A DNA stretch of 64,000 nt from Blastocatellia bacterium. GTDB taxonomy: Bacteria > Acidobacteriota > Blastocatellia > HR10. Under the pieces are notes generated by a model, which saw nothing but the letters and a program-made list of their open reading frames with translations, made no database searches and had not been told where the DNA came from. Every line of letters begins with the position of its first letter. The stretch's first letter is position 1. Below, in pieces: positions 54,801 through 63,542 of this stretch. A program made the translations under genes and the position numbers. Location: positions 1 through 64,000 of the forward strand of contig JANWYV010000004.1 of the NCBI GenBank assembly GCA_025055075.1, in the 5' to 3' direction.

Positions 54801-55946
54801 ATGGTGAAGCGAGACTATTACGAAATCCTCGGCGTGACGCGAGAAGCAACGCGCGCGGAGATCACCCGAGCCTACAAAAAGCTCGCGCGCAAATACCATC
54901 CCGAGCTTAACCCCGGCGACGAAGAGGCACGTCGAAAGTTCGAAGAGATCACTGAAGCCTATGATGTCTTGAGCGATCCGAAGAAGCGTGCCCTCTACGA
55001 CCGATATGGCTGGCGATGGGATGAGCTGTCGAAGGAGGGGGAGAGACGAGCGACCCCCGATATCATTTTCGAGGGGTTCGATTTCAGTGCCGAGGAATCC
55101 TTCGGCAACTTTCTCGAAGAGTTGTTCGCTCCCTCCACTGGCAAACGGGTGAGGGCGCCGCAGCGCGGGGAAGACCTTGAAGTCCCCGTCGCCCTGAGCT
55201 TCGAACGCGCCTTGCGCGGCACGACAGTCCTCGTGACGGTCACCCGCCGTCAGACGTGTCCGCGCTGCGAGGGCCGCGGCGAAATTCAGGGTCCTCAAGG
55301 CACTTGCTTCCGATGCGGCGGGACAGGACGACGTCCGACATCGCGCGGCCCGCTCCGACTGAGTGTGTGCTGCGAGCAATGCGAGGGGACCGGACGGAGC
55401 GCTCCCATTTGCTCACTCTGCCATGGGGAGACGCGCATCCCGATCGAAGAATCGCTGGAGGTGAAAATTCCGGCGGGCGTAGATACGGGCTCGCGCATTC
55501 GCGTCGAGGGCAAAGGCGATGCCGGCTGGTATGGAGGCCCTCCCGGCGATCTCTACGTCGTCACCAACGTCCAGGCACATCCGTTCTTCGTCCGCAAAGG
55601 CGACAATATCTATTGCACGATCCCGATCACGATCACCGAAGCCGTCCTTGGCGCGAAGATCGAAGTCCCGACGCTGTGGGGGAAGGCCACGCTCCGCATT
55701 CCGCCCGGCACGCAGTCGGGCCAGATCTTCCGATTGCGCGAGCAAGGAGCTCCGAGCCTCCGTGGCGACGTGCGCGGCGATCAGTACGTCGAGGTCAGGG
55801 TCGTCATCCCGCGGCTCATTGATCAACGCTCGCGAGAGCTGATGCGCGAATTCGAGCGCTTGAATCCGGGGAATCCCCGCGCCGAGTTGATGCAGGTGGC
55901 CGGATTGCTCGTCGACGCATCATCGGAGGCGGAGGCCTCACATTGA
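54801..55946 (+). CDS. dnaJ: DnaJ-type co-chaperone with HPE in place of HPD
   Basis: A 381-aa type I J-protein: J domain (residues 4-70), a Gly/Phe-poor linker, four CxxC zinc-binding repeats (CPRCEGRG, CFRCGGTG, CEQCEGTG and degenerate CSLCHGET; about 153-215) and two C-terminal substrate-binding domains. The HPD tripeptide that activates the DnaK ATPase reads His33-Pro34-Glu35 (codons cat ccc gag). The Gly/Phe region is also nearly absent. It could be a paralogue with altered DnaK coupling; no dnaK or grpE lies beside it. Confidence 0.88.
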   Translation: MVKRDYYEILGVTREATRAEITRAYKKLARKYHPELNPGDEEARRKFEEITEAYDVLSDPKKRALYDRYGWRWDELSKEGERRATPDIIFEGFDFSAEESFGNFLEELFAPSTGKRVRAPQRGEDLEVPVALSFERALRGTTVLVTVTRRQTCPRCEGRGEIQGPQGTCFRCGGTGRRPTSRGPLRLSVCCEQCEGTGRSAPICSLCHGETRIPIEESLEVKIPAGVDTGSRIRVEGKGDAGWYGGPPGDLYVVTNVQAHPFFVRKGDNIYCTIPITITEAVLGAKIEVPTLWGKATLRIPPGTQSGQIFRLREQGAPSLRGDVRGDQYVEVRVVIPRLIDQRSRELMREFERLNPGNPRAELMQVAGLLVDASSEAEASH

Positions 55947-55971
55947 CACGGATGCCGAGGTTCTGTACTCT
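55943..55971 (+). promoter_or_regulatory. Predicted promoter for the phoH-ybeY-era operon
   Basis: Perfect TTGACA, a 17-bp spacer and TACTCT. The -35 box includes the TGA stop codon of dnaJ. Predicted start near 55978, about 37 bases before the phoH start codon. Confidence 0.6.
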
Positions 55972-56014
55972 TACTCTCTCGACCATCTCAGCGTGAGGAG
56001 GTGACACGAAGGCA

Positions 56015-56971
56015 TTGAAGAAGGTCGTTGTGGCGCCCAAAGGCATAGAATTGCTCTTTGGCCCGAATGACCAAAATATCAAGCTCCTGGAATCGATCCT
56101 GAATGTCCGTGTGGATGCCCGCGGCGGTGACCTCATCATTCATGGCGAGGATGCCGACATCGAGACTTTCCAGCGACTCTTGGATGACTTCGCCACGCTC
56201 GTCGAGGAAGGACGCCCGCCCTCAGAGCGAGATTTGAAGCTCGTCCTCCGACAGATCGCCGAAGATCGGTCTTACAGCTTGCGGGAACATTTTCGCATCG
56301 GCACGTTGAACCCGGCGGGCAAGAAGGTCGTCATGGCCCGCTCGGCGAACCAACTCCGATACATCCAGGCGATGGAACGCAGCGATTTCGTTTTCGCCAT
56401 TGGGCCAGCGGGAACGGGAAAGACGTACCTCGCCGTCGCCATGGCCGTCCAAATGCTCATGAACAAGCGGGTGAATCGGATCATCCTGACGCGCCCGGCC
56501 GTGGAGGCCGGCGAGAAACTCGGATTTCTCCCCGGCGATCTCCAGGAGAAGGTGGATCCTTACCTCCGTCCCCTATACGATGCGCTCTACGACATCATGG
56601 ATTATGAGCGCGTCGAACGGTTCTTGGAACGACGCGTCATCGAGATCGCGCCCCTCGCGTTCATGCGCGGGCGGACGCTCGGCGATTCGTTCATCATCCT
56701 CGACGAAGGGCAAAACACGACCTCGGAACAGATGAAGATGTTCCTGACGCGCATCGGCCTCGACTCGAAGGTCGTCGTCACGGGTGACGTCACCCAAATC
56801 GATCTCCCTCCGGGAAAACGATCGGGATTGGTCGAAGCTCGTGAGATCCTCTCTGGCATCGAAGGCATCGAATTCGTCTATTTCACGGAGAAGGACGTGG
56901 TGCGTCATCCGCTGGTGAAAGCCATCATCAAGGCCTACGAGGAGAGGAACAAGAAGACGCTGATGGAGTGA
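56015..56971 (+). CDS. ybeZ: PhoH-family ATPase (YbeZ)
   Basis: A 318-aa P-loop protein thought to work with the endoribonuclease YbeY in rRNA processing. An N-terminal KH-like region (residues 1-80) precedes Walker [10 protein letters not shown] (about 131-139), [19 protein letters not shown], Walker B with [11 protein letters not shown], where Gly replaces the usual Ala, and [10 protein letters not shown]. The start is a TTG at 56015 preceded by GAGGAGGTGA with slightly long spacing; no ATG gives the family N-terminus. Confidence 0.93.
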   Translation: MKKVVVAPKGIELLFGPNDQNIKLLESILNVRVDARGGDLIIHGEDADIETFQRLLDDFATLVEEGRPPSERDLKLVLRQIAEDRSYSLREHFRIGTLNPAGKKVVMARSANQLRYIQAMERSDFVFAIGPAGTGKTYLAVAMAVQMLMNKRVNRIILTRPAVEAGEKLGFLPGDLQEKVDPYLRPLYDALYDIMDYERVERFLERRVIEIAPLAFMRGRTLGDSFIILDEGQNTTSEQMKMFLTRIGLDSKVVVTGDVTQIDLPPGKRSGLVEAREILSGIEGIEFVYFTEKDVVRHPLVKAIIKAYEERNKKTLME

Positions 56972-56997
56972 TCCTCGACGGAGGTGCTGCCTGAGCC

Positions 56998-57426
56998 GTG
57001 GTCCTCATGATGAATCGTCAACGGAGATATCGTCTGAACGTGCGAGCGTTGGCGCGCTTCACCGAGCGCGTCTTGGCCGCCGTCGGCAAGAGTGGGCATG
57101 GGGTCGCGATCGTATTCGTCGGCGATCGAACGATCCGCCATCTCAATCGGGAATTCCGGGGCATTGACCGACCCACGGATGTCCTCTCCTTCCCCTTTGG
57201 CGAGACGGAGCCTGACGTTCCGGGATCACCGCCGTATCTCGGTGACGTCATCATCTCGGTGGAGACGGCGCGACGATACGCTGCGCGGTGGCGCATCTCG
57301 CTTGATCGAGAGCTGCGGAATTTGATCATTCACGGCGTGCTGCATCTGTGCGGTTACGATCACGAGACCGATCAAGGAGAGATGCGCCGACTGGAACGCC
57401 GCCTTCGACGTACGCTTCCTCGATAA
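56998..57426 (+). CDS. ybeY: Endoribonuclease YbeY
   Basis: A 142-aa zinc-dependent RNase needed for 16S rRNA 3'-end maturation and ribosome quality control. The signature HGVLHLCGYDHETD (about residues 110-123) carries the three zinc-binding histidines, and FRGIDRPTDVLSFPFGE is the second conserved block. Start GTG 56998, with GGAGGTG upstream; ATG 57007 or 57010 is possible. It lies 26 bp after ybeZ. Confidence 0.94.
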   Translation: MVLMMNRQRRYRLNVRALARFTERVLAAVGKSGHGVAIVFVGDRTIRHLNREFRGIDRPTDVLSFPFGETEPDVPGSPPYLGDVIISVETARRYAARWRISLDRELRNLIIHGVLHLCGYDHETDQGEMRRLERRLRRTLPR

Positions 57427-57444
57427 GGAATTCCCGATGCGCCT

Positions 57445-58737
57445 ATGTTGACTCTCGCGAGCATCACCTGTCTGTTGATCCTCGTGCTCTTGGCGACGTT
57501 CGAGAGCGCGCTGGCGCAGCTCAGCGATGTGCAATTGCGCGTCCTGCTTGTCGAGCAGGAACGTCGCTTTCGCTCTCGCCTGCTTCGAGAACTCGTCGAG
57601 AACCGCCAGCGCCTGCTCCTGACGCTCAGCATGGGGATGCACCTGATGACCGTTTTACTGGCCATCACCACCGTCTTCCTGTTCCAGCGTTGGGAGGTCG
57701 AGCATCCGCTCGCGGCAGGTCTCGTCGCCATGATCCTCGTCGTCGGCGTGTTTCGGCAGTTCCTACCGCGCCTCCTGGTCCAGAACGATCCCGAGCGCAT
57801 GCTCTTGCGCTTGCTTCCCGTGATCTCGGCTTTCTACGCGCTCTTTTGGCCGCCAGCATATCCCATCTATCGCGCCCTTCAGGCCGCGAAAGCTCGAACC
57901 CCTGAGCCCCCTGAGGAGGAGAGCTCCGGCGAAGAGATCCAAGCGTTCATTGACGTGGGAGAACAAGAAGGCATCATCGAGGAATCCGAAGGGCAGCTCA
58001 TCCAATCCATCGTGGAACTCGGCGATCGGCGCGTCCGCGATGTGATGACCCCTCGAAGCGACATCGTCGCGATTCCTCTGCAGACGACCATCGAGGATGC
58101 TCTTCGTACAATGGTCGAGACCCGATATTCGCGATTGCCCGTCTATCGAGAGCACTTGGACGACATCGAAGGGATCGTTGTCCTTCGCGATCTTGTGGCC
58201 GCTTATCTCGCGGGCCGAGGGAATGAGCGAGTCACTGCGGCGATGCGACCGGCCTACTTTGTGCCAGAGACCAAAGGCGCGGCCGAGCTGTTGCAGGAGA
58301 TGAAGCGCGCCCGCCTTCATATCGCTCTCGTCGTGGACGAATACGGAGGCATCGCCGGCCTGGTCACGCTGGAGGATCTGCTGGAGGAGATCATCGGGGA
58401 GATCCACGATGAAGGGCAACCCGAGCCCGCTGAGATCCTCGCTCAACCCGATGGGACGTTCCTCGTCAAAGGGACGACCGACGTCCGGAAGCTCGAACTC
58501 TTCTTCCGCACCGAGATCGAGAGCGACGACTTCACGACGGTGGCCGGATTGATCCTCAAACATCTGGATCATCTTCCCACTGTCGGCGAGGGCATCGAAT
58601 ATAAGGGCTTCCGCTTCGAGGTCGTGGATGCCGATGCTCGTCGTATCCGCACGGTGCGCGTTCATCCGCCCCCCCCGCCTTCCCCCTCCCCGGAAGAGGA
58701 GGGAGGAATTTCTCATGCGACGACTGCCCGGAGGTGA
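57445..58737 (+). CDS. CNNM/CorC-type protein with paired CBS domains
   Basis: A 430-aa membrane protein: N-terminal CNNM/DUF21-like region with about three or four hydrophobic segments (residues 1-145), a short Pro/Glu linker, two CBS domains (about 195-315, containing VRDVMTPRSDIVAIP and DEYGGIAGLVTLEDLLEEIIG) and the CorC_HlyC domain (about 330-410). Homologues handle magnesium or cobalt efflux, or resistance. A run of Pro and Glu (PPPPPSPSPEEEGG) closes the chain. The gene is in the ybeY-era operon, as in many bacteria. Confidence 0.9.
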   Translation: MLTLASITCLLILVLLATFESALAQLSDVQLRVLLVEQERRFRSRLLRELVENRQRLLLTLSMGMHLMTVLLAITTVFLFQRWEVEHPLAAGLVAMILVVGVFRQFLPRLLVQNDPERMLLRLLPVISAFYALFWPPAYPIYRALQAAKARTPEPPEEESSGEEIQAFIDVGEQEGIIEESEGQLIQSIVELGDRRVRDVMTPRSDIVAIPLQTTIEDALRTMVETRYSRLPVYREHLDDIEGIVVLRDLVAAYLAGRGNERVTAAMRPAYFVPETKGAAELLQEMKRARLHIALVVDEYGGIAGLVTLEDLLEEIIGEIHDEGQPEPAEILAQPDGTFLVKGTTDVRKLELFFRTEIESDDFTTVAGLILKHLDHLPTVGEGIEYKGFRFEVVDADARRIRTVRVHPPPPPSPSPEEEGGISHATTARR

Positions 58738-58744
58738 ATCGCTC

Positions 58745-59653
58745 ATGTCAGAAGACGTCGCTGATCGCCCGACGAAATCCGGATTCGTCGCCCTCATCGG
58801 CCGACCGAACGTCGGAAAATCGACGCTCTTGAATCAGCTCATCGGCCAGAAGATCGCTGCCGTCTCGGACAAACCGCAAACCACGCGCTGGCGCATTCGC
58901 GGGATCCTCACTCGTCCGGAAGGGCAAATCATCTTCGTGGACACGCCAGGGATCCACAAACCCATCCACCGCATGAACGAACGTATGATGAGCGCTGTCG
59001 AAGCCGCCATCGCCGACGTGGACCTTTTGCTCTTGATGATCGATGTGACCGAGCCCTTCGGAGGGGGCGATCGCTTTGTGCTAGAGATGGTGAAGCGAGC
59101 GGAGAAGCCGGCCTTTTTGCTCCTGAACAAGATTGATCGGCTGGCCGACAAGCGCCAGCTTCTCCCGCTCATTGATCTCTATCGCCGCGAATACGACTTC
59201 AAGGAATACATCCCCCTCTCGGCTCTCACGGGGGAGAACGTGGACCTACTCCTTCGCCGCCTCTTCGAACATCTCCCGGAAGGTCCCTTGTATTATCCCG
59301 AGGGCGAGATCACCGATCAACCCGAACGGCTCCTGGTGGCCGAGATCGTGCGCGAGAAGATCCTCATGATCACGCGCGATGAGATCCCCTATGTCACGGC
59401 GGTCTATACGGAGAGCTTCAAAGAGGAGGGGAACCTGCTCCGCATCCACTGCGTGATCTTGGTCGAGCGCGAGTCGCAAAAGCCGATCATCATCGGCAAA
59501 GGAGGCGAACGCTTGAAGAAGATCGGCACGCTCGCCCGCCAAGAGATCGAATTCCTGTTCGGGAAAAAGGTCTTCCTGGAGCTTTACGTCAAAGTTCGCG
59601 AGAAGTGGCGCGAGAACGACGCCCTGCTCACGCAACTTGGTTTGGAACGTTGA
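58745..59653 (+). CDS. era: GTPase Era
   Basis: A 302-aa ribosome-assembly GTPase binding 16S rRNA. G1 GRPNVGKSTL (about residues 19-28), G2 with KPQTTRWRIRG, G3 DTPGIH, G4 NKIDRL and G5 SALTGEN, then the KH domain containing IIIGKGGERLKKIG. Start ATG 58745 has GGAGGTGA seven bases upstream; ATG 58715 also has a site but would lengthen the N-terminus and overlap the previous gene. Confidence 0.96.
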   Translation: MSEDVADRPTKSGFVALIGRPNVGKSTLLNQLIGQKIAAVSDKPQTTRWRIRGILTRPEGQIIFVDTPGIHKPIHRMNERMMSAVEAAIADVDLLLLMIDVTEPFGGGDRFVLEMVKRAEKPAFLLLNKIDRLADKRQLLPLIDLYRREYDFKEYIPLSALTGENVDLLLRRLFEHLPEGPLYYPEGEITDQPERLLVAEIVREKILMITRDEIPYVTAVYTESFKEEGNLLRIHCVILVERESQKPIIIGKGGERLKKIGTLARQEIEFLFGKKVFLELYVKVREKWRENDALLTQLGLER

Positions 59654-59721
59654 CGGAGGATCTTTCGGCGAAGACCGACGAAGGGCGATTCCTCCATCTG
59701 CAGTGCGTCCTCAGCGTCATC

Positions 59722-59741
59722 CAGGAAGTGAGCGCTTCCTG
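59722..59741. terminator. Inverted repeat between convergent era and NHL-repeat genes
   Basis: Perfect 7-bp arms CAGGAAG / CTTCCTG with a 6-base loop in the 125-bp convergent gap. There is no T tract on either strand, so any terminator role is tentative. Confidence 0.35.
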
Positions 59742-59778
59742 AATGTGGCGAGCGGCCTTCTAGACTTCACCGCGGCCA

Positions 59779-61680
59779 TCAGTGCCTCACTTCATACGCG
59801 AGAGAGAGACGCGGAGAGGTCCCGCCGGATCCAACCTCAAGGGGGATTTCCTGGCGGGCTTCGGTGAAATAGCAGAGGCCGGTGAGGTCAGAACGACAAT
59901 AGTAGAGCGTCCATTCGACGATGAGCCGACCCTTTCCCTCACGGAAGACGACGGGGAGCGAGATGGGGAACGTTGGACGGCGAAGCGTCAGCGTCGTCTG
60001 CTCCTGATCGAAGCGCACGACGGGATCTCCTTCGACGCGCAGCGAAATCAATGAGGGGGCTTGTTCGTTCACCTTATGGTCCTTGGGTAAGCGTAACGAG
60101 AGAGTAAGCGTTCCCGCACCCGCTGCCACCCGTTGTGCGGGCCCAATCAACACGGGGGAGACGGAAGCCGCCTTCCCACGCGGACGCAGCCGCTCCACGC
60201 CCTTCAATTCCAGCGTGGCGACACGTCCCGTCTGCAGATCAGCGACGCGAATGACGTGATTGTTCGTATCGGCGATGTAGAGCTTCCCGTTGGCGACGCT
60301 GATTCCCGCGGGCTCATCGAAGAGCGGGCGCTCGCCATCGCGCAATCCGGCTTCCCCAGTGCCGAGAAATGTGACGACCTGCCGCACGGTGGGGAAGAGC
60401 TTCTTGATCTTGTTGTTGTACGTGTCGGCCACGTAAATGACGCCCTCGTGAAATGCCACGCCGAGCGGATGTTGCAATCGGGCTCGAGAGCTTGGCCCAT
60501 CGCGATCGCCGAAGACGAAGAGGTCTTCGCCGACGAGCGTCTCCACGCGCCCGCGCGGATCGAGGTCAACGGCGCGAATGGCGCTCGCCTCGCTATCGGC
60601 GACATAGAGCCGCTGGCCATCGGTCGTCAGCCCACTCGGTTGAGCAAGCGACGCCTCCAGTAGAGGTCCATCTTGGCATCCTTCATATCCACTCCCCGCA
60701 TACGGCATCACGGTCTTCGCCTTCAAATCCAGCACCCAGAGTTGATGTGAGCCGGCCATGGCGATGTAGAGCCGATCGTCCAGAAAGAGGAGATCCCACG
60801 GCGAATTCAAATCCACCTGAAGCGCTGGCCCTCCCGAATGGAACAGACGGCGCAATTGATATCCTGTCCCCGCAATCGTCCTCACCGTGCGGGCCTTCAA
60901 ATCCGCTTCGCGAATAGCGTGATTCTCCGTATCGGCGATGTACAGTGTGTCGCCGCGCAGAGCCATCCCTTGCGGATGATTGAATTGCGCCGTCTCGAAA
61001 TCCCCATCTCGCAATCCGGCCTCCCCGTGTCCAATCACGTCCAGGATCGTCCCATCGGTGAGCGAGGCCACCACGATGCGATTGTGATTCGAATCAGCGA
61101 TGAAGAGACGCCCAGAGGCAGCGTCGGCGAGGACCTTCCCCGGGAAGGAGAGCACCGGCTCCGGCACGCGCTCCCGTTCAAGATCGAATCGAATGGGCCG
61201 ACGATCAATCTCTCCCCGCGCGTCGAAGGTGCGGATCACCTCGGCGATCACCGCTCCGAAAACCTCAGCCGTGATCTCGCCCGCGACTTGTCCGACGATC
61301 TTCCCCCGTGGGTCAATGAGCACCAGCGTTGGCCATGCGCGCGCGCCGTAGAGCCGCCAGACGAGCATGTCGCGATCGTTCACCACCGGATGCTCGATCT
61401 CGTAGCGCAAGATCGCCTGGCGGATGTTCTCGGTCTCCCGCTCGGCGGGGAATTTGGCCGAATGCACTCCAATGACGACCAGCTCGCGCTCGAATCGCCG
61501 CTCCAACTTCTTCAACTCCGGGAGAATGTGCATGCAGTTGATGCAGCAGTAGGTCCAAAAATCGAGCAGCACGACTTTTCCGCGCAGTTCGCGGAGCGTG
61601 AGCGGACGCTTCGTATTCAACCATTCCAAGCCTTCCGGAAATTCCGGCGCCGTCACCTTCCCCATGTAATCCTCGGACAT
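59779..61680 (-). CDS. Thioredoxin-fold/NHL-repeat protein (NHLRC2-like)
   Basis: A 633-aa protein. Residues about 15-150 form a thioredoxin-like domain with CINC as the CxxC motif in FWTYCCINCMHILPEL. Residues about 190-500 are a six-bladed NHL beta-propeller (repeats of LYIADTENHAIR and LYVADSEASAIRAV type). A C-terminal beta-sandwich of about 110 residues ends the chain. This order matches animal NHLRC2. ATG 61680 has AAGGAGGGG six bases upstream and yields a cytoplasmic protein; an upstream ATG at 61773 would add a hydrophobic N-terminus. Function unproven. Confidence 0.85.
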   Translation of the reverse strand: MSEDYMGKVTAPEFPEGLEWLNTKRPLTLRELRGKVVLLDFWTYCCINCMHILPELKKLERRFERELVVIGVHSAKFPAERETENIRQAILRYEIEHPVVNDRDMLVWRLYGARAWPTLVLIDPRGKIVGQVAGEITAEVFGAVIAEVIRTFDARGEIDRRPIRFDLERERVPEPVLSFPGKVLADAASGRLFIADSNHNRIVVASLTDGTILDVIGHGEAGLRDGDFETAQFNHPQGMALRGDTLYIADTENHAIREADLKARTVRTIAGTGYQLRRLFHSGGPALQVDLNSPWDLLFLDDRLYIAMAGSHQLWVLDLKAKTVMPYAGSGYEGCQDGPLLEASLAQPSGLTTDGQRLYVADSEASAIRAVDLDPRGRVETLVGEDLFVFGDRDGPSSRARLQHPLGVAFHEGVIYVADTYNNKIKKLFPTVRQVVTFLGTGEAGLRDGERPLFDEPAGISVANGKLYIADTNNHVIRVADLQTGRVATLELKGVERLRPRGKAASVSPVLIGPAQRVAAGAGTLTLSLRLPKDHKVNEQAPSLISLRVEGDPVVRFDQEQTTLTLRRPTFPISLPVVFREGKGRLIVEWTLYYCRSDLTGLCYFTEARQEIPLEVGSGGTSPRLSLAYEVRH

Positions 61681-61867
61681 TCGCTGCCCCTCCTTCGACA
61701 CGGGCCCCGCGCTCTTGATGGAGAGCGCCATCAAGACGACGGGGATCATGAGGATTTTCCCGTCTCTCGCCATGCGGTTTGAAGCCAACATGCTACCAGA
61801 ACTTCCGGTGCGGAGCAATCGCGCCGCTATTGCCAGGTCTTCCTTCCTTGCCTCATAATGAGCGCCG

Positions 61868-62455
61868 GTGAGCGACGCGGCTCGGATCTATTGCGCGCAA
61901 TGCGGTGCTCCGATTCGCTCGGGGGCGAAATTCTGCACCCGTTGTGGGTGGCGCGTATCTTCCTCTCCGGAGGAGGAGTCGAGTGGATATCGAAGCCTCT
62001 TCGCCTCGCCACCTCCCGTAGTCGAAGGGAAGCCATACTCCTCGATGGAGGAATGGAGGGGATTCCAGGCGTATTCCCGCACGTTCTTCGGCGCACCGGG
62101 TCCGGAACGGAACGTGGTACTCTATGTCATCCTATCGCTGCTCAGTTGTGGCCTCTTCGCACCTCTGTGGATGTATCTGATCGGCCGCGATCTGCGCCGA
62201 GCACTCGTGCACGAGGAATTGCGCCCCGGATTAGACCTTCTGCTGGCCGCTATCACCTGCGGCATCTGGTGGTTTTACCTCCTCTACCGGTATTCCTCGC
62301 TCGTCGTGGAACTGAAGCGCCGCGTCGGATTGAGCGGTGGGGAATTGCCGGTGATCTCCCTCATCCTCGGCATCTTGAGCTTGGGCTTGGTGAGCCTGGC
62401 GCTCATGCAAAGCGAATTAAATCGCATCTGGCGGGTCGTGGAAGGACGGACATGA
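61868..62455 (+). CDS. Zinc-ribbon membrane protein with DUF4234-like domain
   Basis: A 195-aa protein with an N-terminal zinc ribbon (CAQC...CTRC, about residues 9-26), a Pro/Ser linker, and a C-terminal membrane domain of about four helices (VVLYVILSLLSCGLFAPLWMY, LLLAAITCGIWWFYLLYRYS) that resembles DUF4234. The GTG start at 61868 is inferred from the ribbon position. The next gene overlaps its stop by ATGA. No activity is known for the family. Confidence 0.78.
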   Translation: MSDAARIYCAQCGAPIRSGAKFCTRCGWRVSSSPEEESSGYRSLFASPPPVVEGKPYSSMEEWRGFQAYSRTFFGAPGPERNVVLYVILSLLSCGLFAPLWMYLIGRDLRRALVHEELRPGLDLLLAAITCGIWWFYLLYRYSSLVVELKRRVGLSGGELPVISLILGILSLGLVSLALMQSELNRIWRVVEGRT

Positions 62456-62988
62456 GAATCGGAAGCGCAGGGGAATGGAGCCGACAAAGGCTCGCGCCAC
62501 ACCGGGAAGGAGACTCGCGGCGATGCGCTCCATTGGGAGAGCGCACGGAGGCTTTGGGCGAACTTCTTCTGGTTGCGCTGGCAGCGCTTCTCGTGTACTT
62601 GACGACCTCGGCCCCGACGACTTCACTGCTCTTTTGCCCGTTTCGCTGGCTCACGGGGTGGCCGTGCCCGGGATGCGGAATGACGCGCGCATTCGGCGCA
62701 CTGGTGCAGGGGCAATGGGAACGAGCCCTCTCCCTTCATCCGCTCAGTCCGATCGTCGCGCTCGGATGGTTGCTCTTCGGGCTCTCCGCGTTCTCGAAGG
62801 CCATCCTTCCCTCGCGCGCTCCGTTCCGCCACCTCAGCGCTCTCGGCGAGCGCATTCTGATGACCTCGTGGACCATTGGCCTAGCTCTCGCCCTGGTCCT
62901 GGGCGTATGGGGGATTCGCTTGATCGCTCTCATCGTCAAGGGGGAAGCAAGCGAGCTTTTCCGCCAGGGCTGGTTGAGTCGCTTGTGA
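62452..62988 (+). CDS. DUF2752 family membrane protein
   Basis: A 178-aa protein with three or four TM helices. The hallmark is CPFRWLTGWPCPGCGMTRAF (about residues 62-81), the cysteine-containing motif of DUF2752, with a preceding disordered basic N-terminus of about 35 residues. Its ATG overlaps the previous stop. The pairing of zinc-ribbon DUF4234 and DUF2752 membrane proteins suggests a joint membrane function that is not yet known. Confidence 0.82.
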   Translation: MRIGSAGEWSRQRLAPHREGDSRRCAPLGERTEALGELLLVALAALLVYLTTSAPTTSLLFCPFRWLTGWPCPGCGMTRAFGALVQGQWERALSLHPLSPIVALGWLLFGLSAFSKAILPSRAPFRHLSALGERILMTSWTIGLALALVLGVWGIRLIALIVKGEASELFRQGWLSRL

Positions 62989-62999
62989 AAGCGCGACGC

Positions 63000-63473
63000 T
63001 CACGTTCGCTTCCGGCCAAAGAAGCGGTGCAACAAATGACGAAGCCGCTCCTTCAGGGGAAGCCCTCGCTTCAGGGAGATCGTACGTCCGCTTCTGCGAC
63101 GCTCAATAGCAACAACGCGCCCGAGGATCTGGTGCAAAGCGATAGGCGTGCTGGGGAACTCCGCGCGATCCCCGCGCGTGATGGCATAGGTGCATCCGCC
63201 GCGCTCTTCGAGGGCGATCACGCGCTGCACGACGGCTGTGCCACTGCTCGTCGCATAGAGCACGATGTCGTGCGGACGAATCGTCGTCACATCCACGGGT
63301 TCGATGGTGAGAATATCGCCTTCTTCGATCGTCGGCCGCATCGTGGGCCCGGACATCTCCAGGCGCAGGGGGCGATTCCGCGAAAGCTCGAACCGGGCGT
63401 ACTCCAGAAGCTCCGGCAGATCGAGCCGGAGCCGCTGTCCCCGATACGTCTTCATCTCTCTGAACGTCGGCAT
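63000..63473 (-). CDS. S24/S26 signal-peptidase-like protein with Thr at the nucleophile position
   Basis: A 157-aa protein with the S26/LexA-like beta core: MSGPTMRPTIEEGDIL (about residues 40-55), DIVLYATSSGTAVVQRVI and AITRGDRAEFPSTPI. In active serine enzymes the first block reads G-x-S-M-x-P; here Thr44 (codon acg) replaces the Ser, and the later HR or KR position is QR. The C-terminus is strongly basic. There is no N-terminal TM anchor. It may be a non-catalytic or Thr-nucleophile variant. ATG 63455 (residue 7) is an alternative start. Confidence 0.75.
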   Translation of the reverse strand: MPTFREMKTYRGQRLRLDLPELLEYARFELSRNRPLRLEMSGPTMRPTIEEGDILTIEPVDVTTIRPHDIVLYATSSGTAVVQRVIALEERGGCTYAITRGDRAEFPSTPIALHQILGRVVAIERRRSGRTISLKRGLPLKERLRHLLHRFFGRKRT

Positions 63474-63510
63474 ATCCGCCTCGCGTCATGCCAATATTAG
63501 CCCGAGTGGG

Positions 63511-63516
63511 TATAAT
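63511..63516 (+). promoter_or_regulatory. -10 box upstream of the GT2 gene
   Basis: A perfect TATAAT, 27 bases before the ATG at 63543. The -35 region (63488-63493, ATGCCA) matches poorly. AGGAG precedes the start codon. Confidence 0.4.
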
Positions 63517-63542
63517 CTTCAAGCCGTCAGGAGCCGAGCGCC

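Noticed and set aside
61858-62451. Extension of the DUF2752 protein upstream over the zinc-ribbon gene
   Set aside because: The zinc-ribbon/DUF4234 protein in the other frame has proper motifs, and the ATG at 62452 makes a standard 4-bp overlap.
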